A DNA stretch of 64,000 nt from JAHCIE01 sp034431435. Its GTDB lineage: Bacteria > Chloroflexota > Anaerolineae > Epilineales > JAHCIE01. Of this stretch, positions 23,837-32,945 are shown piece by piece. Under the pieces are notes generated by a model that did no database searches, was not told where the DNA came from, and saw only the letters and a program-made list of their open reading frames with translations. Made by a program: the position numbers and the translations under genes. The stretch spans positions 1 through 64,000 of the forward strand of contig DAOUDG010000057.1 of NCBI GenBank assembly GCA_034431435.1. The letters are read 5' to 3'. Every line of letters begins with the position of its first letter. Position 1 is the first letter of the stretch.

Positions 23837-26422
23837 ATGATTTTTCGTCAACCGCAGGCCCTGTGGCTACTGCTCATTCTGCTGCCCCTCTTCGCGGCGT
23901 GGCTCTGGCGGCGACGCTGGCCGTGGCCGGCTGCCTTGCTGCGCCTCGCCATCGTCGCCCTCATCGTTGTCGCGCTGGCCAATCCCGTGCTCAATCCGGC
24001 CCCGCCCGCAGAGCGCGCCGTCTTCCTCGTCGACCAGTCACTAAGCCTCGGCGTCGAGGGCCGCGCCGCCCTGCGCCGCTGGGTGTCCGACGCCCGCACC
24101 CAGAGCTTCGCGGGCGCGCCGGTCGTCACCTTCGGCGCACGCCCTGTGACCGAGGTCGCGTTTGACACGGCCCGCGACCCGGCGGCCGCGCCGGGCGCAG
24201 CGGGCACGGCCCAGGCGGCGGGAACCGACCTGGCCGCCGCCCTCGACTTTGGCCGCCAGTTGCTCGGCGGCAGGGGGCGGCTGGTGTTGCTGTCCGACGG
24301 CGTGCCCACCCGTGGCGACGCCGTGGCCGCTGCACAGCGTCTGGCCGACGCGGGCATCCGCCTCGATAGTGTCGTGCGCGCCGCTACGGTAGCCCAGGAT
24401 GTGCGCATGGTTGGCCTGTCTACGCCGCCCACCCTGCGCGAGGGTGAGCAGTTCGAGGTGACGCTGACCGTCGACGCCCCCGACGCCGGCGCAGCGACTC
24501 TGAGCCTGTCGCGCGATGGTAGCCAGGTCGCCAACGAAGCCGTCAGCCTGCGCCAGGGCCGCAACACCTTTACCTTCCCCGGCCGCGCCGACACGCCGGG
24601 CTTCATCACCTTCCGCGCCGAGGTCAGCCGGGCGAACGACAGCGTCCCCCAGAATAACGCCCTCGAAGGCCTGTCGCGCGTGTACCCGCGCCCTAAGGCG
24701 CTCATCATCGAGGCCCAATCCGGCGCGTCCGATGACTTGCGCGCCGCTCTCGAAGCCTCTGGCGTTACGGCCGAGGTGCGCGGCCCCAAAGAGCTGCCGG
24801 GTCGCCTGTCGAGTCTGGCCGCCTACGATGCGGTCATCCTCCTCGATGTACCCGCCAACCCAACGGCCACCGAGCAGGTCGCGGAACGCAGCATCAACGG
24901 CGAGCAGATGCTGCTGCTTCAGGAGTACGTGCGCCAGATGGGGCGCGGCCTGGTCGTCATCGGGGGCCGCCATAGCTACGCCCTCGGTCAGTATAAGGGC
25001 ACGCCCCTGGAGGCCACGCTGCCGGTCAAGATGGATCCGCTGCCGCGCAAGGAGCGGCCGCCCGTTGCGCTGCTCCTGATCATCGACCACAGTGGCAGCA
25101 TGGGGACCGGGCCTGGCTCGCAGTTGAGCATGGCGAAGGAAGCGGCGATTCTGGCGGCCGAGAAGCTCGACAAAGGTGATCGTATCGGTGTACTCATCTT
25201 CGACACTGAGACGACCTGGACGCTGCCCTTCACCACCGTCGACGACGGCCTGGCTCGCCAGCGTATTCAGGACCGGATCGCCACGATCCCGACGGGCGGC
25301 GGGACGGAGATTCTGGGCGCGCTGAAGGTGGGCCTGCCGGAGCTTGCCAACGAGACTGTCGCCACCAGGCACGCCATCCTCCTGACTGATGGCCGCTCCT
25401 TCACCGGTCAGCCTTCCGACTACCTCGCCACGGTCGAGGATGCTCGCCGCGCCAACATCACCCTGTCCACGGTCGCCATTGGTGACGGCGCGGACGTGGA
25501 CCTGTTGACGCAGCTGGCCCAGTGGGGCCAGGGCCGCTACTACTTTGCCGCCAAGCCGGCCGATATTCCGCGCATCTCCGTCGAGGAGAGCGCCATTGCC
25601 CGTGATGATCCTGTCCAGGAGGGTACGTACCGCGCCGAGCTGGCAGCCCCCCACGCCACGCTGCGTGGCCTGTCGCCCCGCGACCTGCCTGCCTTGCAGG
25701 GCTTTATCTCCGCCACGCCCAAGCCGGAGGCGGAGGTCGTGTTGCGCGCCCCGGAGGGTGACCCCCTCCTGAGCGCGTGGCAATACGGTCTGGGCCGCGT
25801 GGTGGCCTGGACGTCCGATAGTGGCAGCATTTGGGCCAGGGACTGGCCCGGCTGGAAGGACTACGGCCGCTTCTGGGCGCAGCTTCTCCGCTATACGCTG
25901 GCTGACCCATCGGCCGGCCCGGCCCGCATCGACCTCGTGCCCGGCGACCGCCCTGGCGAGGGCACGCTGGTCGTTGATGCCCTGGACGAGTCGGGCAACC
26001 CCATCGACCTGGCGGCGACAACTGTCACGGTCACGCCACCCCAGGGCGAGACCCGCACGGTGCGCCTGCGTCAGACCGCGCCTGGTCACTACGAGCAGGC
26101 CGTCAGCCTGCCTGTCGATGGCGCGTACCGATTCGAGGCGACCGTAGCGAAGGGTGACCAGCGCCTGACCAGTTCAGTCGGCTACGTCCAGCCTTACCCC
26201 GCCGAGTACGCGGCCCAGGGCGACGGCGCGGCTCTGCTGGCTTCGCTGGCGCAACGGACGGGCGGCCGCACCCTCAGCACGCCCGCCGATCTGCGCGGCG
26301 CGGACGCGCCCCCGCCCGCCCCCACTCACGCTCTGTGGCCGTGGCTGCTCGTTGCCGCCCTCGCCCTGTGGCCTATGGAAATCGCCGTGCGCCGCTGGGC
26401 GCGTGTCCGCGGCGCGGCCTGA
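23837..26422 (+). CDS. Large membrane VWA protein with GATase1-like segment
   Basis: 861 residues. Two N-terminal membrane helices (about 5-20 and 33-50) precede a first VWA-like domain (AVFLVDQSLSLG). An Ig-like region follows, then a GATase1-like segment (GLVVIGGRHSYALGQYKGTPLEATLPV), and a second, intact VWA domain (LLIIDHSGSMGTG). A C-terminal helix (LWPWLLVAALALWPMEIAV) closes the protein. This architecture is common beside moxR genes. The ribosome site is weak (cggaacagcgc). It is followed by moxR after 13 bases. Confidence 0.88.
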   Translation: MIFRQPQALWLLLILLPLFAAWLWRRRWPWPAALLRLAIVALIVVALANPVLNPAPPAERAVFLVDQSLSLGVEGRAALRRWVSDARTQSFAGAPVVTFGARPVTEVAFDTARDPAAAPGAAGTAQAAGTDLAAALDFGRQLLGGRGRLVLLSDGVPTRGDAVAAAQRLADAGIRLDSVVRAATVAQDVRMVGLSTPPTLREGEQFEVTLTVDAPDAGAATLSLSRDGSQVANEAVSLRQGRNTFTFPGRADTPGFITFRAEVSRANDSVPQNNALEGLSRVYPRPKALIIEAQSGASDDLRAALEASGVTAEVRGPKELPGRLSSLAAYDAVILLDVPANPTATEQVAERSINGEQMLLLQEYVRQMGRGLVVIGGRHSYALGQYKGTPLEATLPVKMDPLPRKERPPVALLLIIDHSGSMGTGPGSQLSMAKEAAILAAEKLDKGDRIGVLIFDTETTWTLPFTTVDDGLARQRIQDRIATIPTGGGTEILGALKVGLPELANETVATRHAILLTDGRSFTGQPSDYLATVEDARRANITLSTVAIGDGADVDLLTQLAQWGQGRYYFAAKPADIPRISVEESAIARDDPVQEGTYRAELAAPHATLRGLSPRDLPALQGFISATPKPEAEVVLRAPEGDPLLSAWQYGLGRVVAWTSDSGSIWARDWPGWKDYGRFWAQLLRYTLADPSAGPARIDLVPGDRPGEGTLVVDALDESGNPIDLAATTVTVTPPQGETRTVRLRQTAPGHYEQAVSLPVDGAYRFEATVAKGDQRLTSSVGYVQPYPAEYAAQGDGAALLASLAQRTGGRTLSTPADLRGADAPPPAPTHALWPWLLVAALALWPMEIAVRRWARVRGAA

Positions 26423-26435
26423 TTGGAGACTGTGC

Positions 26436-27428
26436 ATGTCAACCCCGCCCATCACGGTGGAAGAGTTTCGCGCCACGGCCAGCGCTATCGAGCGTGAGGT
26501 CAGCCGTGTCATCGTCGGCCAGCAGCCCCTGATTCGCCAGCTCATGGTGACACTCCTGGGGGGGGGCCACGCCTTGTTGGAGGGCGCGCCCGGCCTCGGC
26601 AAGACCCTGCTGGTGCGCACCCTGGCCCAGGTTATCGACTGCTCGTTCAGCCGCGTCCAGTTCACCCCCGACCTGATGCCCGCCGACATCGTGGGCGGAA
26701 CCATCCTGGTCCGCGACGATGCGGGCGAGCGCGCCTTTCGCTTCGAGCCGGGGCCGGTCTTTGCTAACTTGCTACTGGCCGACGAAATCAATCGCGCCCT
26801 GCCGCGCACCCAGTCGGCCCTGCTGGAGGCCATGCAGGAACGGCACGTGACCGTCGCCAAGACCACCCACGAGCTACCGCAGCCCTTCTTCGTCCTGGCG
26901 ACCCAGAATCCGCTGGAGATGGAAGGTACGTATCCCCTGCCCGAGGCTCAACTCGACCGCTTCTTCTTCAAGATTGACGTACCCTATCCGAACCTCGAGG
27001 ATCTGCTCGAAATCGCCGACCGGACCACGACGGCCCAGTCGATCATGCCGGTCATCGTCGCCCACGCCGACACGATCCGCGCCATGCAGCTGCTGGCACG
27101 CCAGGTCCCCATCGCGGGCCACGTCACCGAGTTCGCGGCCCGCGTGCTCATGGCGACCCACCCTGAGGATTCGGGCGCGCCTGACGTTACGCGCCGCTTC
27201 GTGCGCTATGGGGCCAGCCCACGCGGCCTGCAGGCCATGATTCTAGGGGCGAAGGTCGCGGCCCTGCTCGACGGTCGCTACAATGTCAGCTTCGACGACA
27301 TCGCCGCCGCCGCCCCGCCTGCCCTGCGCCACCGCGTCATCCTCAACTTTGAAGGCCAGGCTGAGGGTATTGCCACCGACCGTATCGTGGAGGCTGCCCT
27401 CAAAGCCCAGACGGCGCGCGCCCGCTAG
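26436..27428 (+). CDS. moxR: MoxR-family AAA+ ATPase
   Basis: 330 residues. Walker A GAPGLGKT (50-57), Walker B LLLADEIN (D117, E118), sensor 1 ATQNPLE and the MoxR PEAQLDRF arginine-finger region. The AAA lid is at the C-terminus. MoxR ATPases remodel or activate partner complexes with VWA proteins; the partners DUF58, BatA-like and the 861-residue VWA protein are all in this cluster. The start chosen is ATG 26436, just after the VWA stop; upstream in-frame sequence belongs to the VWA gene. Confidence 0.95.
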   Translation: MSTPPITVEEFRATASAIEREVSRVIVGQQPLIRQLMVTLLGGGHALLEGAPGLGKTLLVRTLAQVIDCSFSRVQFTPDLMPADIVGGTILVRDDAGERAFRFEPGPVFANLLLADEINRALPRTQSALLEAMQERHVTVAKTTHELPQPFFVLATQNPLEMEGTYPLPEAQLDRFFFKIDVPYPNLEDLLEIADRTTTAQSIMPVIVAHADTIRAMQLLARQVPIAGHVTEFAARVLMATHPEDSGAPDVTRRFVRYGASPRGLQAMILGAKVAALLDGRYNVSFDDIAAAAPPALRHRVILNFEGQAEGIATDRIVEAALKAQTARAR

Positions 27429-27438
27429 GAGCGAGGCT

Positions 27439-28521
27439 ATGCGCCCTGTGCTGGCCGCTCTCCTGGTAGCGGCGGGTCTGTATGCGACGGCCGTTGCCGC
27501 CCACGCTCAGGGTGAAGGGTACGTCGTGCGCCCCGGTGACAGCGTGAGTCAGCTCGCCGCGCGCTGGGGCACGAGCGTCGAGGCCATTGCTCGCGCCAAC
27601 AACCTTGCCAACCCCAACCTCATTCTGGTCGGCCAGCGTCTCATCGTTCCCAGCGTCGATGGGGGTGCATCGCCGGCTGCCTCGGCCGAGCCAACACCCT
27701 TGCCCACCCGCAACCCAACACTGCCCGCGCCCTTCGCCAGCGTGCGCCTGTCCCCGCAGCAGCCCATGCAGGGGCAGACGGTCAAGCTCGAAGTTGATCT
27801 TATCGAGCCGGCTCGGCTGACGGGACGGTTCCAGACCGAGACGCTGCGCTTTGCAGGCGACGGCCAGGGTGGACAATGGGCGCTCGTCGCCGTTGGCCCT
27901 CTCGCGGCTCTCGGCCAGCAGACCGTCTACGTCACGGCCACTACCGCATCCGGCATGGTCACGCCGTTGCGTCTGCCCCTCGTCGTCCGCGACGGCCACT
28001 ACCCGGTAGAGGATTTCTACCTCGATGCGCAGACGAGCCAGCTCCTCGCTCCCGAGCTGGTCGAGGGTGAGGCCCAACGCCTCGAAGCCATGTTCAAGAC
28101 CGGCGAGTCGCTGCCACTGTGGATGGGACCGTTCGTCGCACCGGCTGATGGCCCCATCACCGCGAACTTCGGCGCGCGGCGCCGCTACAATGGTGGCGCC
28201 GCGCGCTACCACGAGGGCATCGACTACGGCCTGGCCACGGGGACGCTCGTGCGGGCCGCCGCCCACGGCGTTGTCGCTCTGGCCGAGCCGCTCGCTGTGC
28301 GCGGTAACACCGTCTTCATCGACCACGGTATGGGCGTCTACAGCGGCTACTTTCACATGTCAGAGTTGCTGGTTGCACCGGGCCAGCGGGTCGAGCCGGG
28401 GCAGGTTATCGGGCGCGTTGGCAGTACGGGCCTGTCCACCGGCCCGCACCTGCACTGGGAGATTCGCCTCCACGGCATCAACGTCTCGCCCTGGGAATGG
28501 GCCGAGCGCGAGTTTCCATAG
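27439..28521 (+). CDS. Secreted LysM-M23 peptidoglycan endopeptidase
   Basis: 360 residues. Signal peptide to about residue 23 (AHA-Q). LysM domain 28-71 (YVVRPGDSVSQLAARWGTS). A Pro/Thr linker and an immunoglobulin-like middle domain follow. The C-terminal M23/LytM domain has zinc ligands H258 and D262 (YHEGIDYG) and the HxH motif H337/H339 (GPHLHWEI), so it should be active. It cleaves peptidoglycan cross-bridges or stems. It starts 10 bases after moxR, ending the cluster, and is followed by an independent promoter. Confidence 0.93.
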   Translation: MRPVLAALLVAAGLYATAVAAHAQGEGYVVRPGDSVSQLAARWGTSVEAIARANNLANPNLILVGQRLIVPSVDGGASPAASAEPTPLPTRNPTLPAPFASVRLSPQQPMQGQTVKLEVDLIEPARLTGRFQTETLRFAGDGQGGQWALVAVGPLAALGQQTVYVTATTASGMVTPLRLPLVVRDGHYPVEDFYLDAQTSQLLAPELVEGEAQRLEAMFKTGESLPLWMGPFVAPADGPITANFGARRRYNGGAARYHEGIDYGLATGTLVRAAAHGVVALAEPLAVRGNTVFIDHGMGVYSGYFHMSELLVAPGQRVEPGQVIGRVGSTGLSTGPHLHWEIRLHGINVSPWEWAEREFP

Positions 28522-28534
28522 GTCACGCAATGGC

Positions 28535-28563
28535 TTGCCCGCGAGGCGCGGCGTTCGTATAAT
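28535..28563 (+). promoter_or_regulatory. Promoter of the ATPase-winged-helix gene
   Basis: TTGCCC at 28535-28540, 17-bp spacer, TATAAT at 28558-28563, 45 bases before the start codon. It is very similar to the gatC promoter. Confidence 0.8.
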
Positions 28564-28608
28564 ACGCTCTGGCCCGTCTGGGTCGATCCGCCACGGTGGA
28601 AGCCGAGT

Positions 28609-29922
28609 ATGACCGCTACCCAACTCACAGCCTTGCCCGTTGGCCGCGCCGCCGACGTGGCCGCCGTGCGCCGCGCCCTCCAGCGCGGCGACCACTGTGC
28701 CATCGTCGGCATCAACAACATGGGCAAGACCGCCGTCCTGCGCGCGGTGGGCGACACGGGGCCGGGCCGCCTGGCCGTCTACGTCGACTGCAACCGGGTG
28801 CTGGAATGGACCGAGCTGGGTTTCTATGAAGTAGTTATACGCGCCGCCCTGGACGCGTTGCCGCCCGATAGCCCCGTCCGGTCCGAGGTGACCGAGGGCC
28901 ACCGCACCCTCGTCGCGCCGACCACCATGATCGAGGACGCCTACGCCTTCGTGGCTGCCCTCGCCGCCATCATCCGCGTGTCGGGCCGCGTGGCTCTGCT
29001 CCTGGACGAGTTCGACACGCTGTTGCGGCGGCTGGATGCCCGCGTCTTTCTCAATCTGCGTGGCCTGGCGGACCAGTATGGCGTGGCGCTGACCTACGTC
29101 ACGGCGACAACCCATCGCCCCTCCGCCATCCGCGCCGATGTGGAGCCATTCTACGAGCTGTTTGCCTATACCACCCGCTACCTGGCGCTCCTCGGTGTGG
29201 ACGAGGCGCGGGCGCAGATGGCTGGTTATGCCGACGAGCGCGGTGTGAGCCTGGACGACGACGACTACGGCTTTGCCTACGGCCAGGTTGGCGGCCATCC
29301 CGGCCTGTTGCGGGCGACGGTGTATCTGTTGGGGGAACTGGCAGACGCGCGCGGCGTGACTGGCGACGAGCGGCGGCGGCTGGCCTCGGCGGCGCTCAAT
29401 CATGCTCCGAATGTGCAGGCCGAGTGCGCGGGCATCTGGAATGAATTGCTCGACAGTGAGCGCGAGGCCCTGGCCGCCATTGTGGCCGGGCAGCCCGCGA
29501 CTGAGCCGGCCAGCGGCTACCTTCTCGCCAAGCATGTAGTGCGCGCAGGTGAGCGGGGCCTGACGGTGTTCGCGCCGGTCTTCGCTGCCTTCGTTGCGCG
29601 CGAGCGCCGCATCGAGCCGCGGGGCGAGAGCCTGCGGGTCGACACCGAGCGCGGTGATGTTTTCGTGAACGGCGAACCTATCCCGCCGCTGACCGACCTG
29701 GAGTACCGTCTGCTGGCTCTGTTGAACGATCGCCGGGGCCAGATCGTGGACAAGTATCAGATTGTCGAGAAGGTGTGGGGGGAGTCGTATATCGACCAGG
29801 TAGATGATGACCGCATCGAGCGCCTCGTAGCCCGGGTGCGCGAGAAGGTCGAGCCAGACCCGCGCCAGCCGCGCTTCCTGACCACCGTCCGCGGGCGCGG
29901 CTACCGCCTCAAGGCAGAGTAG
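28609..29922 (+). CDS. AAA/STAND-type ATPase fused to OmpR-type winged helix
   Basis: 437 residues. N-terminal P-loop ATPase with Walker A VGINNMGKT (34-41), Walker B VALLLDEFDTLL near residue 131-141 and an ATT sensor stretch. A helical lid follows. The C-terminal ~100 residues form an OmpR/PhoB-type DNA-binding domain (LTDLEYRLLALLNDRRGQIVDKYQIVEKVWG, then TTVRGRGYRL). There is no receiver domain, so DNA binding is probably gated by nucleotide or ligand and not phosphorylation. The gene is monocistronic with its own promoter. Target unknown. Confidence 0.85.
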   Translation: MTATQLTALPVGRAADVAAVRRALQRGDHCAIVGINNMGKTAVLRAVGDTGPGRLAVYVDCNRVLEWTELGFYEVVIRAALDALPPDSPVRSEVTEGHRTLVAPTTMIEDAYAFVAALAAIIRVSGRVALLLDEFDTLLRRLDARVFLNLRGLADQYGVALTYVTATTHRPSAIRADVEPFYELFAYTTRYLALLGVDEARAQMAGYADERGVSLDDDDYGFAYGQVGGHPGLLRATVYLLGELADARGVTGDERRRLASAALNHAPNVQAECAGIWNELLDSEREALAAIVAGQPATEPASGYLLAKHVVRAGERGLTVFAPVFAAFVARERRIEPRGESLRVDTERGDVFVNGEPIPPLTDLEYRLLALLNDRRGQIVDKYQIVEKVWGESYIDQVDDDRIERLVARVREKVEPDPRQPRFLTTVRGRGYRLKAE

Positions 29923-29945
29923 GGCAGACGCGCCAGTCTGCCCTA
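29920..29945 (+). terminator. Palindromic hairpin overlapping the ATPase stop codon
   Basis: tagggcagac pairs with gtctgcccta across a 6-nt loop. No U-tract follows. It resembles the palindrome at 40002-40023 and may be an intergenic repeat that doubles as an mRNA end. The remaining ~85 bases before the convergent esterase gene hold nothing recognisable. Confidence 0.5.
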
Positions 29946-30030
29946 CCCCATGTATCGCGCCCGTTGCTTGCGGCGAAGGGCCACCTCGGCCGCCTTGTCT
30001 ATGGCCGCGCGAGCGGTGGTGTTGCTCTCC

Positions 30031-30762
30031 CTAGAATAGACGATTTACATAAATAGGCATCGCCTTGTGCCACCAGGGCCAGTCGTGGTTGACGTCATGA
30101 CCCCAGACATCCAGCCAATGCGAGATACCCTTCGCGTTGAGCAGGTCCGACAGTTGATAGGTGCGGGACGGATCCTCGAACGCTCCCTGGCCGGTGAACA
30201 GGATGATGGAGCGGTCGCGGAGCCGCGATAGGTGATAATCGTCGTTGAGGTTCGGTAGATAGTCCACGGGGTTGTTGAAGTACAGGTTGTCGTCGTAGTA
30301 GCTGCCGAAGTAGCTGCGGATGTCGTATGAGCCACTGATGGCGATGAGGCCACGGAAGACGTCGCTATGCTTGAGGAAGGTGTTGGCCGAGGTGTAGCCA
30401 CCCATGCTGATGCCGGTGATGACGGGCATGGCCCACGGGTCGCTACTATAGTTCCGAATCCAGGGCAGGACCTCCTGGATGATGTACTCGTCGTAGGCGG
30501 TCAAGAGCGCGGTGCGGATGTTGGGCGACTGGCCGTAGTCAAAGATGGAATACTTATTGACGCTGTTTACGGAATAGACCCGCATGCGCCCCGCGTCGAT
30601 GAATGGGGCCAGGGTGTTGATCATGCCAAAGCGTTCGTATTCGAGGAAGTCGGCTGAGGCGGTGGGCAGCATGAGCAGGGGTGGCCCGGCCCAGCCGTAC
30701 GCGACGATGGGCATGTCAATGCCGATGCGGGGCGAGTGCCAGTTGTCAATGCGACGGTCCAT
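30031..30762 (-). CDS. Alpha/beta-hydrolase, putative esterase
   Basis: 243 residues. The nucleophile elbow is GISMGG near residue 118, in the context of PF00756-like esterases (D-type), with a C-terminal Trp/His-rich segment (WGHDVNHDWPWWHKAMP) carrying the likely catalytic His. No signal peptide. The chosen ATG at 30762 has a perfect aggagggg site; the frame extends 17 codons further without such support. Substrate unknown; relatives hydrolyse S-formylglutathione or feruloyl-type esters. It faces an oppositely oriented promoter and glycosidase gene. Confidence 0.85.
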   Translation of the reverse strand: MDRRIDNWHSPRIGIDMPIVAYGWAGPPLLMLPTASADFLEYERFGMINTLAPFIDAGRMRVYSVNSVNKYSIFDYGQSPNIRTALLTAYDEYIIQEVLPWIRNYSSDPWAMPVITGISMGGYTSANTFLKHSDVFRGLIAISGSYDIRSYFGSYYDDNLYFNNPVDYLPNLNDDYHLSRLRDRSIILFTGQGAFEDPSRTYQLSDLLNAKGISHWLDVWGHDVNHDWPWWHKAMPIYVNRLF

Positions 30763-30870
30763 GTCCCCTCCTGATGGGGCGAGAGTGTGGGTAAGGATGG
30801 CGCTGGCGGCCATGTTGCGCTACGTGACCGTAACCGTAGAGGGCGCTCGACGTTATACTAGCCGTAGGCA

Positions 30871-30899
30871 TTGGCATCGCGGGCGCAAGCGGGTACAAT
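30871..30899 (+). promoter_or_regulatory. Promoter of the secreted glycosidase gene
   Basis: TTGGCA at 30871-30876, 17-bp spacer, TACAAT at 30894-30899. The -10 region overlaps a small dyad (gggta/taccc). The remaining ~130 bases before the start codon hold no gene. Confidence 0.7.
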
Positions 30900-31036
30900 T
30901 ATACCCTATTGTGCGCGGGACGCTAGGCCCGCCCGCTGAGAGTGCGCCCGCCGCCGCACGCTCGTAGCCACCCGACGGACGTCTTGGTGCTGTTCCCAGG
31001 CATCTCGTCCCACACGACGCAAGGCGACGGGAGAGA

Positions 31037-32359
31037 ATGACACGACTATCCCCGCGACCGATCCGCTGGGCCGCGCTGCTTGGCGTGCTGTTCGCCCTCT
31101 GGTCTGCGACACTCGCCCACGCTGACGGCCCTCCCACCAAGCTCGGTATTGGTCTCTATCGCGAGAGTCACGCTGCTCGCGATGCCATTCTTGCCATGCA
31201 GCCGCCAGCCGTGCTGCTAATGGATCCGTCGGGTAAGTTGCCCGGCGAGATCAAGGCCAAGCTCCCCCGCACCCTCATCATCGGTCGCTACTCGATCGAG
31301 GAACCCATCACCGTCGACGGCGCGATGCGCTACGCCGATACCATCAATGCCAAGTTCAAGGATCTCAGAGGCGTGGTCGATGCCTGGACGTTCTACAATG
31401 AGCCGCAGGTCCAGGGGCCGGGGCAGGCCGCTGCTTTCGATGAGGCCCAGGCTATCTTCGCCCAGCGTATGCACCAATGGGGCTGGAAGGTAGTTGGCTT
31501 CAACTTCGGTGTCGGCGTGCTGGAACCGGGCGACTACCCGCGTCTCTTTGCTAAGAGCCTGCCCCTGGTCGACTATATCGGGGTCCATGCCTACGGCTCC
31601 GAGCGCGACTTCTTCATGAGCGGCCCCGATCGCGACTATTATGCCTTGCGCTATCGAAAGATTCGCGCGGCAACCCTGGCGGCGGGCGTTGACAAGCCTT
31701 TCCTGCTAACCGAGACGGGGACCTGGAATGGCTGGCAAGGCAAGGCTGGGGTCGATGATGTCGTGCGCGACTATCTGTGGCTCGAAGGCGAGATCGCCCG
31801 CGACCCTTACGTCCTGGCGCAGATTCCCTTTGCCCTCGACGGCTTCGAGTGGGATAGCTTCAAGCTGCTCGATACCTCGGCTATATGGCAGTTCGGCGCG
31901 CAGAACGCGGGCAAGTCGCCCGCCAGCTACGCAACACGCACCCCTACCCCGGCCGCGACGGCTACCCCGGCCGCCACACCCACCCTGCCCGCCCTGGAGG
32001 CGGCTCGCCCGTACACGGAGTGGCTACGCGAGGTCGCCAAGCTACCGCCGCCCCTGCGCGCCCAGGTCATACAAATGGCTGCGCAGGAACTGGGCGTCAG
32101 CCCGTTGACCATCTATGAGTGGCTGACGTGGCTCGAAGCGACAGGCGCGCTTGGCTCCCTGGTCGTGACGCCCACGCCGCAGCCGGCCAATCCCCAAGCG
32201 ACGAGCGGCCCACCCGGCCAGGTCTACCTCCCCCACGTTCAGGTCGCTGCCGAAGCGGCGACACCGACGCTCACGCCAGGGGTCATACTGACGCCAGAAA
32301 CCACTCCCACCCCGAGCGCGGCCAGCCTCTGGGAGAGAGTGCGCGGCGGCCGACCATAG
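31037..32359 (+). CDS. Secreted GH-A-clan glycoside hydrolase-like protein
   Basis: 440 residues. Signal peptide 1-29 (ending ATLAHA-D). A TIM-barrel domain (30-290) has the clan GH-A pattern: acid/base E122 in FYNEPQ and nucleophile E226 in LLTETGTW, with a barrel strand VDYIGVHAYG between. GH39- or GH5-like enzymes are nearest by eye. A TP-rich linker (ATRTPTPAATATPAATPT) leads to a small helical region and ends with a VYLPHVQV segment and a second TP tail. YLPxV tails are common in secreted Chloroflexota proteins. Substrate unknown. Confidence 0.8.
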   Translation: MTRLSPRPIRWAALLGVLFALWSATLAHADGPPTKLGIGLYRESHAARDAILAMQPPAVLLMDPSGKLPGEIKAKLPRTLIIGRYSIEEPITVDGAMRYADTINAKFKDLRGVVDAWTFYNEPQVQGPGQAAAFDEAQAIFAQRMHQWGWKVVGFNFGVGVLEPGDYPRLFAKSLPLVDYIGVHAYGSERDFFMSGPDRDYYALRYRKIRAATLAAGVDKPFLLTETGTWNGWQGKAGVDDVVRDYLWLEGEIARDPYVLAQIPFALDGFEWDSFKLLDTSAIWQFGAQNAGKSPASYATRTPTPAATATPAATPTLPALEAARPYTEWLREVAKLPPPLRAQVIQMAAQELGVSPLTIYEWLTWLEATGALGSLVVTPTPQPANPQATSGPPGQVYLPHVQVAAEAATPTLTPGVILTPETTPTPSAASLWERVRGGRP

Positions 32360-32392
32360 ACCTGCCACATACAGCAGTCGCTTGAGGGTTCG

Positions 32393-32848
32393 CTAACCCT
32401 GGGGCGATTGGGGTGAGTCCTGGCTTTCGCCTGGCATCGGTATCGCCCCCAGCTGCTGCAGCAGGCCCAGCCCATCCCACAGCGACCACTGCTCGGCGAT
32501 TCTGTCGCCCTCGATGCGCGACAGGAACATATTCGTCACGTGGATTTCCTTGCCCGTGGGCGGGATGCCCATGAACTCCCCGCTGTGCCTGGCGCGATGG
32601 GTAATGCGGCATGCCGCCATGTCGCCTTCTACGATGAGATGGTCGATTCGCATGTGGTGATCGGTGAAGGCGTTGTGAAACATGGCGAGAGCCGCCTCGT
32701 GCTCGTCGTGCCCAACCAGCTTGCCCAACGTGGCGTCGTGGGAGACGCGGTGTGCGTGCGAGGTCGTCCGGAACGCCTGGGGATTGCGGGCATGCCACAT
32801 CTCCTCGTTCTCCCGACGGATGATCGCGCGGACTTTCTCGTGATCCAT
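32393..32848 (-). CDS. SnoaL-like ester cyclase/NTF2-fold protein
   Basis: 151 residues with the SnoaL-like pattern: N-terminal helix with an ENEEMWHARN segment, the central DHHMRIDHLIVEGDMAACRITHRARHSGEFMG strands, then PTGKEIHVTNMFLSRIEGDRIAEQW. SnoaL-like proteins catalyse aldol cyclisation or serve as small-molecule isomerases/hydrolases; the substrate is not predictable. A strong ribosome site (aaggagg) precedes the start. It follows the LLM oxidoreductase by 97 bases on the same strand and may be the last gene of the arsenic-linked transcript. Confidence 0.85.
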   Translation of the reverse strand: MDHEKVRAIIRRENEEMWHARNPQAFRTTSHAHRVSHDATLGKLVGHDEHEAALAMFHNAFTDHHMRIDHLIVEGDMAACRITHRARHSGEFMGIPPTGKEIHVTNMFLSRIEGDRIAEQWSLWDGLGLLQQLGAIPMPGESQDSPQSPQG

Positions 32849-32945
32849 GGGTCCTCCTTGGGATATAGTGGTGGTGGCAGACGTGCCTTATTGTACGCGG
32901 TAGCTAACCTTTATGCAACGTGCCCGCGCGCGTGGCGGTGCGTCG

